Below the pieces are notes generated by a model that saw only the letters and a program-made list of their open reading frames with translations, ran no database searches and was not told where the DNA came from. A stretch of 64,000 bases of DNA from Callorhinus ursinus (taxonomy: Eukaryota; Chordata; Mammalia; Carnivora; Otariidae), in NCBI RefSeq assembly GCF_003265705.1, contig NW_020313056.1, positions 8,254,188 to 8,318,187 of the forward strand, given 5' to 3'. Position numbers and translations under genes: made by a program. How positions within the stretch are numbered: the stretch's first letter is position 1; each line of letters opens with the position of its first letter. Positions 30,786-41,735 of this stretch are shown here, piece by piece.

Positions 30786-31334
30786 CCTTAGGGTGGAGGC
30801 GGGGGAAGGATGTTCTCCCCCTTCTTTAGATGCCCCATGGAGCAGGGGCTCACGTCCACAGTGCCCATATCAGGCAAGGCTCCTGGGCTGCCCACAGGGG
30901 AGGAGAGCCCTACCCACCCCCTCAGGAAAGCAGGGAAGGGCAAGTACTCGGGTTTGGGCCCAAAGCCAGATAAAGCCGCGGCAAGGCAGGAAGTGCGGTG
31001 GGCCCAGAGCCAGGTGGGATTAGGGTTTGGGACCTGCCCCACCTGTGGGGCACCCATGGCGCTTCCTCCTTCTGGCTATGGACTCTACACTGTTTCTGTG
31101 CCAGTGCCCGGGATTCCCTTGGCTACCCCATCAGGTGGGGTCTTGCAGCCCCAGACCCAGCATCTGTTGGGATTCTGCCGGGCCAAGCTAGCCTCACTGG
31201 CCCCCTCTGTCACCTGGACCAGGCTGGGAGTCCCAGGATCTTAGGTGCAACAGGAGCCCAGAATATGTGTGTGGAACTGAACTGGGGCGTGCCTCAGGTT
31301 CTCCAGTTTGCACTTCCAGCCTCTGCCATTTCTT
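30786..31334. other. Unique GC-rich sequence
   Basis: No repeat recognised. A 144-codon ORF (30810-31244) and a 126-codon ORF in another frame overlap, which argues against either being real. Confidence 0.4.
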
Positions 31335-31480
31335 CTCATTTGCTGTGTGCCAGGGATGTTGCTCGTGGCTGGGGATGAAACAGGGACCGCCACGCACGGT
31401 CCCCTCCCTCAGGGAGCTGGCCGCCTCGCACCAAGCAGGGAACACTGTGCTCGGTGCTGAGGGTGAGTGTGGCAGGGCCC
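31335..31480 (-). mobile_element. L2 3'-end fragment
   Basis: ttgctgtgtgccagggatgt, gctggggatgaaacagggac and cctccctcagggagctggcc. Confidence 0.7.
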
Positions 31481-31559
31481 ACCAGCATCCACTGTCCTCC
31501 ATCATCTTTTTCCTCAGAAGGAGAGAATTCTGGAGGGTTAGCAGGGCACATGCTGCCCA

Positions 31560-31890
31560 AGGAGTGGTTATACTTCTCAGCCTCCTTTGCAGTTAGGTGG
31601 AGTCCTATGACTAAGTTCTGGCCAAGGGAATGTAAGTAGAAGTGATGTGAACCCACTTCTGGGTCCTGCCCTTAAAAGTAATGACACTTTCTCTCTTCCT
31701 GCTGAGCGGAACGTGGACGTGTGATGGAGGGGCTTGGGAGCCATTCTGGACCTCACTTGGAGGCTGTGGAGGGCAGAGAACTAGATCGAAAGAACCAGCG
31801 TCTCTAGAATGAACTTGCAGACCTAAAGCAACTCACCAACCTTGAACCTTCCACCTCCATGCTGGAAATGATGTTCTGTCCCATCGAGCC
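31560..31890 (+). repeat. LTR-like repeat, second unassigned family
   Basis: gcagttaggtggagtcctat, ttctggccaagggaatgtaa, gtagaagtgatgtgaaccca and tgacactttctctcttcctg are a motif order I associate with an ancient mammalian interspersed repeat, but I cannot name it. It is distinct from family X, although both contain a ggccaa..tg block. Confidence 0.45.
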
Positions 31891-31944
31891 CCTGCCGATC
31901 TCCATTATAGTGGCTCAGATGGTAGCCTGCCCCATACGGAGGAG

Positions 31945-32345
31945 CAAACACATGTTGTTGGGAGGGCCTCGGAGGTGTTTAACCTGGCCTTGCGCGGATA
32001 GGTGTGGAGAGCTTCCTAGAGGAGGCAACTTTTAAATGAAGTCTTGACAATGAGGAGGAGGATTTTTCTAGACAAAATTTCCAGGCAGAGACATAGCATC
32101 TGGGCAAATCTAAAGGGGTGAGGGAGAACACGGAGCTTTCAAGGCACCTAAAGAAGCTGAGGGTGGCTGGAGTGTAGAGAGGAGGCACGGGGGCAGAAGA
32201 AGATGGGGCGGGGCGGTGCAGGATCCACTCCCAAGGGCCTGGAAAAGCCACATTAAAGCATTTGGATTTAGGCCTGAAGGTACAGGGGAGCCATGGGAGG
32301 CTCGAGGCAGGAGGGGGAGGTGATTTGAAAGCTCTCTCTGGCGAT
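31945..32345 (-). mobile_element. L2 internal fragment
   Basis: gcttcctagaggaggcaact, ttccaggcagagacatagca, ccacattaaagcatttggat, then ccatgggaggctcgaggcag: inverse L2 order, without the 3' tail. Confidence 0.85.
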
Positions 32346-32374
32346 GGGGTGAGGAATGGATTTTTTTTTTCGTT

Positions 32375-32860
32375 TATTTGAAAAAGCTGAAGCTCTGCGA
32401 TGTGCCAGGCACTGAGGATTATCAGTGAACAAAACAGACTTGGTTCCTACCGCGTGGAGTTTGCAGCCTGGTGGGGTGAGGCATGAGTCACATAATCGCG
32501 CACATAAATACGAAGTGTGGTATGGTCAAGGCAGGGAGATGTGCAAGGCTGTGAGGGAACGCAATGTGGGGGGGTACCTGGAGGAGTGAGGGGAGCTTCC
32601 CTGAGAAAGGCGATGGGGACCAGCGGCGGGAAGAATTCCAGGCAGAGGGAAGAGCGCAGAGGGCAGCACGGGGAACAGGGAGGGGCAGGCGGAAGATGAT
32701 GGCAGACGTGGAGACAGTCAAGCGCAGATGGTGAGAGAGAGCAGGGAGTCTCGAGGGCCAGCCAGCTTCCAGCTTGAGCGAGGTGGCCGACAAGAGAGGC
32801 TGAGGACGGGGAAGTGATTTGAAGAGAAGACCCTGAGTTCAAATATGGCGTGTTGGACTT
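32375..32860 (-). mobile_element. L2 3' portion
   Basis: gcgatgtgccaggcactgag, atcagtgaacaaaacagact, ttgcagcctggtggggtgag, cttccctgagaaaggcgatg and attccaggcagagggaagag. It starts anew from the L2 tail, so it is a separate copy from its left neighbour. The 199-codon minus-strand ORF (32447-33046) spanning it is fortuitous. Confidence 0.88.
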
Positions 32861-33149
32861 GACATCCCTATGGGCCATCCAAAGTGGAGATGGTGAGCCA
32901 GTGGTTGGATACAGGGGTCTGGTGCACAGAGGGGCTCCCTGGTCAGTTGTGCTGCCCTCCCAGGCCAGAGCTTGCCAAGTGCTGGCCTTTGGGGCACCTA
33001 ATATATGCCAGGAACTATTCTTCTGGTAGACACAGTGATTGCCCACTCACATCCTCTTTGCTGGCAGGATCCAGTTTTGCTGGATGTGCATCTATCCAGG
33101 GTCTCGGGGGCAGGGGCCATGCCCCTCCCCAGCCTCAGAGTGAGTTAGA

Positions 33150-33480
33150 ATGGGTCTGAGCCAGTTGTGGGAATTCTCACTTCCCTCACCAGTGATTGGT
33201 TTGGAATTGGGCACGTGATGTAATCTTGGCCAATGAGAAGTCTGCAGGGGGGCTTCTGGGAATGATCTTCTTCCTCATAAAAGGAGACCCACGGCAGGAG
33301 GAGGAGATGCCCCTCCTCTTCTTTGCTTGATGCTCTTAGGTCTGTATGTGATGCCTGGAGCTGTAGCAGCTACCTTGAAACCCTAAGGACACACATCCAT
33401 AAAGTGCTAGGTGGGAAATGGAAAGAATGTGAGTTTTTGTTGACACCTTCCAATTAAACAACCTTTTTAGATAAAATTAT
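33150..33480 (+). mobile_element. LTR-like repeat, family X (copy 3)
   Basis: attggtttggaattgggcac, gtaatcttggccaatgagaa, ggggcttctgggaatgatct, cctcataaaaggagacccac and cctggagctgtagcagctac. The 3' end is lost. Confidence 0.55.
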
Positions 33481-33654
33481 GAATCTCCCTTCCCCTGTTT
33501 CTTCTTTTTCTTTTTCCTTCTCCGAAGGTGACTGACAGCAGTGGCTGATTTAGTTATGCTGCTAATTTACTTCCAAAGTTTTGTTTAGCACCTTAGAAAT
33601 ATCTTTTCTTAACGTTTCTTTTTCGCCACCTTTAGGCAAGCGTTCTATTCCTTG

Positions 33655-33888
33655 TGGCTGAACTCATTCTGATTGATAAAGTGCTTCATTATGCATTCTC
33701 TCGTGTAACCCTCTCAATGACCCTCTGAGATGGACACTACTATTGTAGCCCATTTTACAAAAACAAGAAACAGAGGCTCAGGGCAGGTGAGTGAGGTTCC
33801 CAAGATCACAAGTTACACAGCTGGGATTTGAGTCCAGGCTGGTCTGATTGGAGAGTGCAACTGGGCTAATGCTACACTCTCCTTTTAA
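33655..33888 (-). mobile_element. MIR SINE, near full length
   Basis: ctcgtgtaaccctctcaatg, tgtagcccattttacaaaaa, agaaacagaggctcagggca, cacagctgggatttgagtcc and gctaatgctacactctcc. Confidence 0.9.
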
Positions 33889-33899
33889 AAGTCTTTCCC

Positions 33900-34370
33900 T
33901 TAACATGTTTTAGTAGGAAGCCATAGCTCTGTTCTTATTTTTCCCTGGAAAACTGTGATTATGGTTGGTGGGAAATTTAGAGTGGGCTGCGTTTCTCTGT
34001 ACATAGTTAATGGCTTTGATTATATGTTTCTGGCTTCTTCATTCTGAGAAAGGCAACCATTGGTTGTACAATATAATCAAATCATTTCTTATGTAAACAG
34101 CCGTCTGGCACAGAGTCAGCGGCAGTTCCATCGGCGGGAAGGTGAAAATGAAACTGTGCTCCCAGCTCCGGAAAGCAATCTGCTATTCAGCAGGAAAAGA
34201 TCAAGGGTTAATGACACGGAGTTGGGCAAAGGCTGCTCTGTGGCTCTGAGCATTATCAGGAGGCGGGAACAAAGAATGGTTGTTAAATGGGTTTGTTACA
34301 AAAGTTATTTCCTAATGTAATTCATGAAATGCTTGCCAGAACATTAGGCACATCCTTCGAAAGCACAAGG
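33900..34370. promoter_or_regulatory. Candidate conserved non-coding element
   Basis: Repeat-free block between a MIR and an A-rich tract. It has a SOX-like aacaaagaatgg at about 34267, a tgtaaaca-type forkhead core at about 34094, gataatcaaat-like homeodomain words and few CpG. An 86-codon ORF (34060-34320) has no recognised domain. Constraint is inferred from composition only. Confidence 0.3.
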
Positions 34371-34373
34371 GAA

Positions 34374-34442
34374 CAAAAAAAAAAAAAAAAAAAAAGAAAG
34401 AAAGAAAGAAAGAAAGAAAGAAAAAAGAAAGGAAGGAAGAAA
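34374..34442. repeat. Poly(A) and (GAAA)n tract
   Basis: About 20 A, then eight or so gaaa units with ggaagg variants. It precedes an L1 fragment in sense orientation. It could mark the tail of a lost retroelement to its left. Confidence 0.92.
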
Positions 34443-34444
34443 AG

Positions 34445-35150
34445 AAGCCTTCTAATGTCAACAGTTATAAAACTCTTAGAAAGGGTTAATATCTTTAATA
34501 TACAAAGAGTTCTTGCAAAACAATAAGAAAAGGTACACACCTTATTATAAAATGGACTATTCACAAATAAAGAAATACAAAAGGCAGGCAATCCTATGAA
34601 GGCAAGATCCACCCTGTCAGTAATCAAGGAAAGGGAAATAAAAGCTGCAATGATATGTCATTTTCCACCTATCACATTGGCATAGAATGGCAGTGTGCAC
34701 CATGACATCCAACGGGCAGGAATTTTAAAGCAACCCAGAAATTTAGCTTTGGGGCATTTACCCTGAGGATATGATGGGCCAAACATCCTCCATGGACAAG
34801 GGTGTTCCTTATAGCAATGTTTATAACAGTGAAGAACTGGGGGAAGAAACCCAAAACGCTACACTATGGAGGACTCGCTAAGAAAACTTAATTAAATACT
34901 ATATTAAAAATTAAATTGCATTAAATAAATATGAAAATTGTATTACATTGTCATAAAGTACTAATAAAAATGGCAATCTAGAAAAATGCCACAACGTGTG
35001 GTAGAGAAAAAAATGTTCACACGCACGTTCTAATTTGTACTAAGTTGTGCGTGCTTTGGCACATGTTATCAAAGAGAGTGTTCTACAGGAGGTTTACTGA
35101 AATGTCAGCAGTGTTTATTTCTGGGTGGTAGGATTTTCAGTAATTTGTCC
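34445..35150 (+). mobile_element. Old L1 (L1M/HAL1-like) ORF2 end and 3' UTR
   Basis: taatatctttaatatacaaa, gagttcttgcaaaacaataa, cacaaataaagaaatacaaa, tagcaatgtttataacagtg and tatttctgggtggtaggatt are in sense order from ORF2 toward the 3' end. Many indels and no frame. Confidence 0.82.
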
Positions 35151-35154
35151 TTTA

Positions 35155-35370
35155 AGTCAGACTTTCTCAGCCTTGGCACTATTGACACTTGGAGCCAGAT
35201 GATGTTTTGTTTCAAGGGACTGTCCTGGGATGCTTAGCAGCATCTCTGGCCTCTCCCCACCAGATGCCAGCAGCACCCCCACCCCCAAATAACAACCCAA
35301 ACTGCATCCAGACATTACCACGGGTCTCCTAAGGAGCAAAACCACTCTCCGTTGAAAACCACTGTTTCAA
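35155..35370 (-). mobile_element. MER5A, near full length
   Basis: actttctcagccttggcact, tgcttagcagcatctctggc, agatgccagcagcaccccca, catccagacattaccacggg and gttgaaaaccactg: the complete inverse order including the terminal inverted repeat remnants. Confidence 0.93.
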
Positions 35371-35819
35371 ATACTTTTCTACATTATTTAAATATTTTAG
35401 CAGCAAGCACGTATTGTTATCATAATCAGAAAAACAAACATTTTTAAAAAACATTCGGTAAAGTCATTTGTGGCTTTGTGAATTGGCTGTGGGTTCGGTC
35501 GATGGAATTCAATCAGAGAGCAGAAAAATCTGTTATCTTGCCTTTGATACAAGGTTCTGGTGAAATATCTAGACATTGGCAACGTTTTCCCTGGACTGGG
35601 AAATTTGTTCTTCACTCAAAGAACAAATTCTCCAGATTTTAATATAATTAAGCTCCGGGAGTGGGTGTTTTGACTCTCTTGCCCCCTTCTCTTGGTGACT
35701 ACTCTAATTTGAGAGAGTAGCCACACCTCGCATGCAGCCCTCCTTTTGAGGGGAGCTAACTCTCTCTGGCTCCAAACATAAGCTAATTTTCTAAATCTCA
35801 CCGTCCAACTGTGGCTACT
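35371..35819. other. Unique sequence
   Basis: AT-rich at the left. At 35610-35630 a short direct repeat (aaagaacaaattc after tttgttcttcactc) forms a small hairpin. No gene recognised. Confidence 0.4.
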
Positions 35820-36215
35820 GTGTCAGGGATGGACACGGAACCAGTTTGGTCCCTTGAGTCTAGAGGACACTCAGTGTTATGGGCTTCTGGAAAAGATGCA
35901 TTCCAAGTACTCTTAAAAGCCACTCAAAGAGATCTTCTTCATCTTAACAGAATGAGGCCTGGAATTGCTGTACCCATTTTAACACCATGAAGAAAACCAG
36001 CTAGAGGAAAAAAATCAACACACAGGATCACACAACTGGGTGAAACACAGAGGAAAAGAGCTAGAGCCCTGATCGAACCACTCCTGAAGCTCATTTTTTT
36101 GCTAGGCTTTTGTTTATGGGAGCCAATACATTTCCTTTATAGTTAAGTTGGTCTGAGCTGAGTTTCTATTACTTGCAGGCCCAAACAATCTGTTACAGCC
36201 CCCTTTGATGCCCCC
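35820..36215 (+). mobile_element. LTR-like repeat, family X (copy 4)
   Basis: aacagaatgaggcctggaat, gagccctgatcgaaccactc, then agccaatacatttcctttat, gttaagttggtctgagctga and gtttctattacttgcaggcc, matching the family's 3' end. Confidence 0.6.
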
Positions 36216-36231
36216 CCCAACTTATTTCATG

Positions 36232-36640
36232 TCATTTCAGCAAATGCTTTGGACACTTACAGGAGGCCAGGCCCAATGCCCCGATCCTGGAGGAGCAAAG
36301 ACGACACAGTCCCATCCCTGCCGAACATGCTGTCTGGCTGGGGGGCAGGGATGGAGAAAGGCGAACAAATAGGCAAGGCAGCTTGTGTTCTGATGACGGG
36401 GACACAGGGACACAGCCCAGGCATGGGGTGGGGAGAGGAAATCCTGGCTGAGCCCATCTTAAAGGGAGAGTGGGGAGAGGGAGCAGGGTGTTTGGACAGA
36501 AGGAGCAGTGGGTTTGCCAGGCTGGACATTTGAGATTTTATTGGGGCTCAGGGCAGGGAACCACTTAAAGGAAGAAAAGAGCTGCTGGGGGAGGGGATGT
36601 GACCCCCAAAGACTGTAGGGGACCCGGTACGAAGAGGGCC
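36232..36640 (-). mobile_element. L2 3' portion
   Basis: atttcagcaaatgctttgga, aggaggccaggcccaatgcc, acagtcccatccctgccgaa, and a diverged internal segment ending near gggaaccacttaaagg. Confidence 0.78.
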
Positions 36641-36859
36641 CAGGTAGAAGAACCCTGCAGCTTTGGAGTGTGGACCCCTGCCTCCCCTATCCCTGGTGCA
36701 AACCAGCTCTTATTGGAGAAGGTGGGGGCTTGGGGAGTCAGCACTTCACAAAACCCAGCTTTTCCATATTCCAAGGATGGAAAGACCAACAAATCACTAA
36801 AGATGACACTTCATGCCTAATATTCTTTCAACAGCATTCAATGCACACAAGCACTACTA

Positions 36860-37142
36860 AGGTGGAAGGCAAAAATTAACCTGGACTCATGGCCTGGTAG
36901 GAGACAGATAATCACCTAATGACTCTAAAAAATGTAAACTTCAGCCGTGCTCTGGGGTGTCTGATAGGGGTGTTTGACATTCCAGGAAGGTCAGGGAAGG
37001 CTTTCTGGAAGATGTAACACTTGAGCTGAGAGCCGAAGGATGAGGGGGTTCTCCGGGCAAAGCCAGGGAAGACGGGGTTGTAGGCAGAAGGAACGGCTAG
37101 TGCAAAGGCCCTGTGGCAGGACGGAGTATATGAGGATGAAGG
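36860..37142 (-). mobile_element. L2 fragment
   Basis: ggcctggtaggagacagata, aggaaggtcagggaaggctt, tagtgcaaaggccctgtggc in inverse L2 order. Confidence 0.85.
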
Positions 37143-37144
37143 AC

Positions 37145-37330
37145 TGATATTTGAATAAGCCCTTTGCCTTTACCCTGTGCTTTTCATGGGTCCTGGCAGC
37201 AAGCATGTATGTTATCATGCTGTCTGGTAGGCCTTGTTATTCCCATTTAACAGATGAGGAAACTGAGGTATAGAGAAGCAAAGTGACCCACCCAAGGACA
37301 CACAGTCAACCACAGGCTTTCTGTCTGATG
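37145..37330 (-). mobile_element. MIR SINE
   Basis: ttgttattcccatttaacag, atgaggaaactgaggtatag and aaggacacacagtcaaccac. The core is very well preserved. Confidence 0.88.
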
Positions 37331-37349
37331 GAATGTTTTTCTTCTTCGG

Positions 37350-37912
37350 GAATTCAGCCGTTCTCAAAGCGCGGTCAAGGATCTCTGGGGGTTCCCAAGA
37401 CCCTTTCAGGGATTTCACATGATGATTTGCCTTTTTCACTCTCATCTCATGTGAGGGTGAAGAGTTTGAAAAGTTCACTGATAGGTATTTAGATTCCATA
37501 TTTAAGTGAAATTTCAGAAACCGCCACTGGTAAGTATTGGTGTAGCGTCAAAGAAGAATATCACGATATTACAGCGTCCCCCGTTTCCAGCAGACGCAAC
37601 TCTGACGATCCAGGTGTCTCCTCTTAGGCCAACCATTCGGGAAAGTTGCAAAATGTGAATGGGGCCACTAATGCCACTTTTCCTGCTACGTTTTTTTATT
37701 TTGAAATATATAGCTATTTACTATAAAATATGCTAATTATATTAACATGGACTGGATTTATTACTTTGTGAAATGAGTAAAATATTTTATAAATTTCTTA
37801 GTTTTAACTTCCAATGTGGATATCGATTGATATAATCCACTCAAACAAAAGCTCCTTGGGTCTTCGCTCAAAAGGGATCCTGAGACCAAAATGTTCGGGA
37901 ATGCTGCATTAA
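37350..37912 (-). mobile_element. hAT-like non-autonomous DNA transposon, about 560 bp
   Basis: Ends are imperfect inverted repeats (cagccgttctcaaagcg at left, ttcgggaatgctg at right). Internal landmarks ctgggggttcccaagaccct, tttgcctttttcactctcat, aagctccttgggtcttcgct and ggatcctgagaccaaaatgt fit an ancient mammalian hAT family that I recognise by sequence but not by name. The orientation is a guess. Confidence 0.7.
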
Positions 37913-37914
37913 CT

Positions 37915-38390
37915 GATCCTTCCTCCCTCTCCTCTGCGCTCCCTGCCCACCCTGCCCACCCCGCCCCCGGCCCAGCGCGGGCCCCTCCCCCACATAAGGC
38001 AGCCCAGCCAGTTTGGGCTCAGTGCCTCCTGGGAAGGGATGGGACACTAAAGCAGAAATCCCAGGAGGCTTCCTGGCTTTGGAGTTTCAAAAGCCAAGGG
38101 GAGCAGGAAGGACTCGTATTTGTGAAAAACAGCGTCTTGCAGAGAGCAAGCCTCCTCCGTCTAGAGCCAGAGGCAGATTCCGGGGCTGGGGCAGAGAGGA
38201 GAGGGGGCAGTGTGGCCAAGGCCTGGGATTGAGCTCAAGGAGGCCAGCACCTCAGTAGGAACGACTTCTCTGGGATTCTGGGAAGGCAGGCTCCAGCCAG
38301 CCCCTAGGACTGGCCAGGAAACAGCCAAGGGACCCGGGGACACAGGCTGTGGGGAAGGGACAGCCACAGCACCGCATGGGGCCTCATAGG
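37915..38390 (+). promoter_or_regulatory. Possible promoter and non-coding first exon
   Basis: Unique, C-rich then G-rich. A TATA-like cataagg (37993-37999) lies about 25 bases before an initiator-like ctcagtg. About 370 bases on, a good splice donor (atag then gtgagaac, cut after 38389) follows a late ATG at 38376. GC-rich C-runs at 37938-37990 could bind SP-type factors. No reading frame supports coding. All of this could be chance. RNA evidence would decide. Confidence 0.25.
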
Positions 38391-38689
38391 TGAGAACTAG
38401 CCCATCCCAGACCCATGGCCCTACCCTACTCCCGTCCCCAACACCTCGGCCTCACGAAAGGACAGGAACCCAGGAGAAGTAGGGAAGGGGTGACGGGAAG
38501 GAAAAGGAAAGAATTGACCCCCCGATGAAGTTTCCACCAGCCTGACAGAATGATGGCACAAAATGGAAATTAAGTTCCACTTGCAAAAAAAACTACAAAA
38601 TCCATCCAGCTTCACAGTTTGTGAACTGGAAAAACCCCACTTGTGTGAAGTGTGACAGCTGGGCCAGCCCTCTTTCTCTTTGGGCATCA
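38391..38689. other. Unique sequence
   Basis: Nothing recognised apart from purine-rich DNA at 38460-38515. Confidence 0.4.
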
Positions 38690-38802
38690 GAGAGGTTGTG
38701 TCACTTGCTCACGCTGCACAGCAGGAAGGGGCCGAGCTGGAATTTGCACTCGGGCCTGTCTCTGGCCCCCAGGCCCTTGACCACCAAGCTCTGCTGCTGA
38801 GG
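38690..38802 (-). mobile_element. MIR head and core fragment
   Basis: gttgtgtcacttgctcacgc, gggccgagctggaatttgca, then cttgaccaccaagctctgct. Confidence 0.72.
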
Positions 38803-39109
38803 GAGGTTGTTCATCCCCCAGGCCTGGGCAGCCTCTGCCAGAGTGCGGGGCTCAGAGCCTGAGGCCGGCCTGGGGTTGTGACCCCCGGGATTGCAGGTTT
38901 GGACCCCACGGGGCCCTCAGGTGGGGCAGAGGGCTGGTTATCAGCGTCAGGCGTGCAGGGGTGAGGCCAGGCCCTCTTGCCCAGACCTTGCCCCGGGGTG
39001 CCCCCTCTGCCTCCTGAGCACCCGGGAGGGGTGGGTGAGGCCAGCAGGACGGGTTCTTCAAGGTTCTCTGCCTGAGCTGGTGGTTTCCTGCACCCTCATG
39101 TTCTTCCTG
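38803..39109. other. Unique GC-rich sequence
   Basis: The 210-codon plus-strand ORF 38891-39523 starts here, but it runs through a MIR and into the SINE, so it is not a gene. Confidence 0.45.
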
Positions 39110-39235
39110 GAGAGAAAGACACAAAGATGCCCCAGAAATGGGCCCCGAGAGGTCAAGAATTGGCCAGGGGTCACACAGAATGTTGTGGGGAGAGCCAAGG
39201 CCGCGCCCGAGGGAGGCTTGAGGGGAAGCAGAGAC
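39110..39235 (-). mobile_element. MIR fragment
   Basis: gaaatgggccccgagaggtc then ggccaggggtcacacagaat. Confidence 0.6.
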
Positions 39236-39358
39236 CCTGGGGGGCAGAGGTGGGTCCCCAGGAGGATGCAGGGGCCAGGTTCCAGGTGGGTTTCTGACCT
39301 AGGCTACTTGGCCATCGTCCCTGATGCTCCCCCTCTTGCCACCCACATCCAAGCCATT

Positions 39359-39586
39359 GTAACTGTCAGTTTTTTTTTTTTTAAGATTTTATTTATTAAT
39401 TTGAGAGAGAGAGAGAATGAGAGATACAGAGCACGAGAAGGAAGAGGGTCAGAGGGAGAAGCAGACTCCCCACTGAGCGGGGAGCCCGATGCGGGACTCG
39501 ATCCCGGGACTCCAGGATCATGACCTGAGCCGAAGGCAGTCGCTTAACCAACTGAGCCACCCAGGCACCCTGTAACTGTCAGTTTT
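39359..39586 (-). mobile_element. CAN-SINE with perfect 16-bp target-site duplication
   Basis: The element is 39375-39570, with T tail, (GA)n block and head ending ccacccaggcaccc. tgtaactgtcagtttt is present without mismatch on both sides, so this is one of the younger insertions here. Confidence 0.97.
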
Positions 39587-39619
39587 ATGCTTTCAATGTT
39601 TCTCAGACTGGGCCCCATC

Positions 39620-40385
39620 TCCTCACCTCCAGGCCCCCTCCCTCCCACCCACCCGAGGCCAGGCCACTGTCTCCCACGGGACAGCGGTAATCGCCTCTTC
39701 CCTGCTCTCCAACCCTCACCCAACGACAGTCCCTTCTCCTCATGCAGCCAGAAAGATCCTGATCTCACCCAAGTCGGATCCAGGGCTTCCTCCCCCTACA
39801 ACCTTCCATGGCTCTCAACTCACTCAGGGAAAACTACGAGCTCTTCCCGGCGGCCACAGGCCCCTGCCCAGCCTCCCGTCTCAGAGCCACGGCCCACCAC
39901 GACCACCACCAGCCCCCTCTGGCCCGTGGCTGCAGCCACATGAAACAACGGGCAATTCTCAACGCCCTTCGCTCTGTCCAGCCTCCAGACTTTGGCACAT
40001 TCTGTGTCCTCAAACTGGAACCTTGTTTGCGCTGTTTTTTATTCTTTTTTTAAGTCGAAGTGAAATTCACATAACACGAAATGAAGCATTTTCAAGGGCC
40101 AGTGACAGTACCTTCACAATACTGTTCAATCATCACTCTAACACTTCATCTTTTTAGTTGCCTAGATGTTACCTTCCAGAATGTTCCCTCCCCCAGGAAG
40201 CCCATCGAGACTCCACCTTCCCATATTTTGGCTTCAATGCCTCCTTGTGTTTCCCCACTGCAGCTTTGACCTGAAAGGGTTGTATTTGCCTCCATGTATC
40301 TGTGTCTCCCTCCAGAGTGCGAGCTGGCTGGACGCCAGAACCATGTCTGATTCTTTTCAGTGTCTCTGGCACCTACACATTGTGT
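39620..40385 (+). mobile_element. L2 3' portion split by an L1 fragment
   Basis: First part to about 40022: catgcagccagaaagatcct, ccatggctctcaactcactc, tctgtccagcctccagactt. Second part from about 40167: ttaccttccagaatgttccc, tgtttccccactgcagcttt, ctccagagtgcgagctggct, ending tgtctctggcacctacaca. The two parts join in L2 order across the L1. Confidence 0.8.
40025..40165 (-). mobile_element. L1 3' fragment inside the L2
   Basis: T-rich start, then tcgaagtgaaattcacataa, cacgaaatgaagcattttca and agtaccttcacaatactgtt, an inverted L1 3' UTR. It starts at the T-rich tail. Confidence 0.8.
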
Positions 40386-40493
40386 GGCCTTGGACTAACC
40401 GGCTGCCACGATGAAAGGGGACAGAGAAGGGGTGGGGCCAGGGACTCGGTGACAGACAGAACAGACACTGTGCCCATCCCTGTGGAGCGGACG

Positions 40494-40516
40494 TCCCCCC
40501 CACCCCACCCCACCCC
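40494..40516 (-). other. Potential G-quadruplex / i-motif tract
   Basis: On plus, C7, C4, C4 and C4 runs are separated by single A. On minus this is four G runs with one-base loops, a very stable arrangement by the usual rules. Confidence 0.75.
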
Positions 40517-40744
40517 GCCGCCAGGGGAACACAAGTTGAGACCTGACAACTTCAAGATAGCATCACCAGGTCTCTGATGGCAAATCAGGGAGCACCTACG
40601 GGACTCCTGACCCGGCCTGGGGCTGGGAAGGCTCCCTGTGGGTGGCGTCTAAAGGGACCTGAGGTACAGAGAGGGGTGAACAGGATGAGGGGGGAGGGCC
40701 GGGCAGGAATATTCCCGAAAGAGACAACAACACGGACAGAAGCT

Positions 40745-40930
40745 GAGCCCAGTGGTTCCCAACCAGGTTGATTTTGCTCCCCTGGGGAGTTCGGCAAAGT
40801 CTGGAGATATTACTGGTTATCTGGAGATGGGGGTGGACGTCAGGGGTGCTGCTCAACACCCCCCAGAGCACAGGGCAGACCCCACCACAGAGAATATTCC
40901 CATCCCAGGTCGAGCGACCCTGGCCTACCT
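40745..40930 (+). mobile_element. MER5A
   Basis: ccagtggttcccaaccaggt, ttgctcccctggggagttcg, caggggtgctgctcaacacc and cagagcacagggcagacccc in sense order. The left terminal inverted repeat is intact. The right end is decayed. Confidence 0.9.
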
Positions 40931-40954
40931 GCCGGCCCTCAGGGGAACTAGCTG

Positions 40955-41735
40955 AGTCTGGCAGGAGTGAGGGTACAAGGAGAGCTCAAAGAGAGGGAGG
41001 AAGGAGGGTCAGGCAGCAGCAGCCTCATCGGGGCTTTGCATAAGGGGACTGGAGGCTTGCAGGGGTGTGAGTGTTTGTGGGGGGGGTGGTGCTGGGGTGT
41101 TGAGATTCCAGGCAGGGAGGATTTAGGCAGGAGAGGACCTTGCTGAGATTCAGGGTTCAGAAAGCTCCCTCTGGCCACACTGTGGACTGGACTTTAGGGG
41201 TGCCATAGTGGAATGTGGGAAAAATAGGTTTTCTTTAGTGCTGCGGAGTCAGGGAGGGCCTGCCTGAGAGGGTGACGTTTGAGCCAAGAATGAGGTAGTT
41301 GTGCAGTCTAGGGGCTGAGAAACCTAGGCAAACATGCATAGCAAGTGCAAAGGCCCTGAGGTGGGGACCAGCTGGGTGGGTTCTGGAAACAGGGTGGCTG
41401 AAGGGGAGAGATTAATGGGAAATGCTATGTGGGGCCTTGGGGGCTGTGACAAGGACTTGGGGGTTATTCTAAGAGCCAACAGGAACACTCGGGGGCTTTT
41501 TCACCAGAGGCGGGACATACTATACCTTGGGTTCTGACAGGATCCCTCTGACTGTGTGGAGAATGGATCATAGGGGTGATGGCAGAAGCAGGGAGACCAA
41601 GGGGGGAACCACTGCAGTGCTCCAGGTGAGCAGTGATGGGGCTGTGCCCAGTGGAGGCAGGGAGACAGAACGAGTTATTTAGGAGGTTCGATGTCGGATG
41701 AGAAGCAGAGCAGCGGGAGTGGCTCAGAAGCTCCT
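40955..41735 (-). mobile_element. L2 internal and 3' region, one or two copies
   Basis: The left part (40955-41195) ends at agctccctctggccacactg, an internal L2 segment. From about 41245 the order restarts with agggagggcctgcctgagag, agcaagtgcaaaggccctga, tggggccttgggggctgtga, gggttattctaagagccaac and ccctctgactgtgtggagaa. So two overlapping insertions in the same direction are likely. Confidence 0.88.

Noticed and set aside
32447..33046. 199-codon minus-strand ORF
   Set aside because: Two-thirds of it lies in an L2 3' UTR, which is non-coding.
38891..39523. 210-codon plus-strand ORF
   Set aside because: It runs through a MIR fragment and ends inside the inverted CAN-SINE. The last third is SINE translation.
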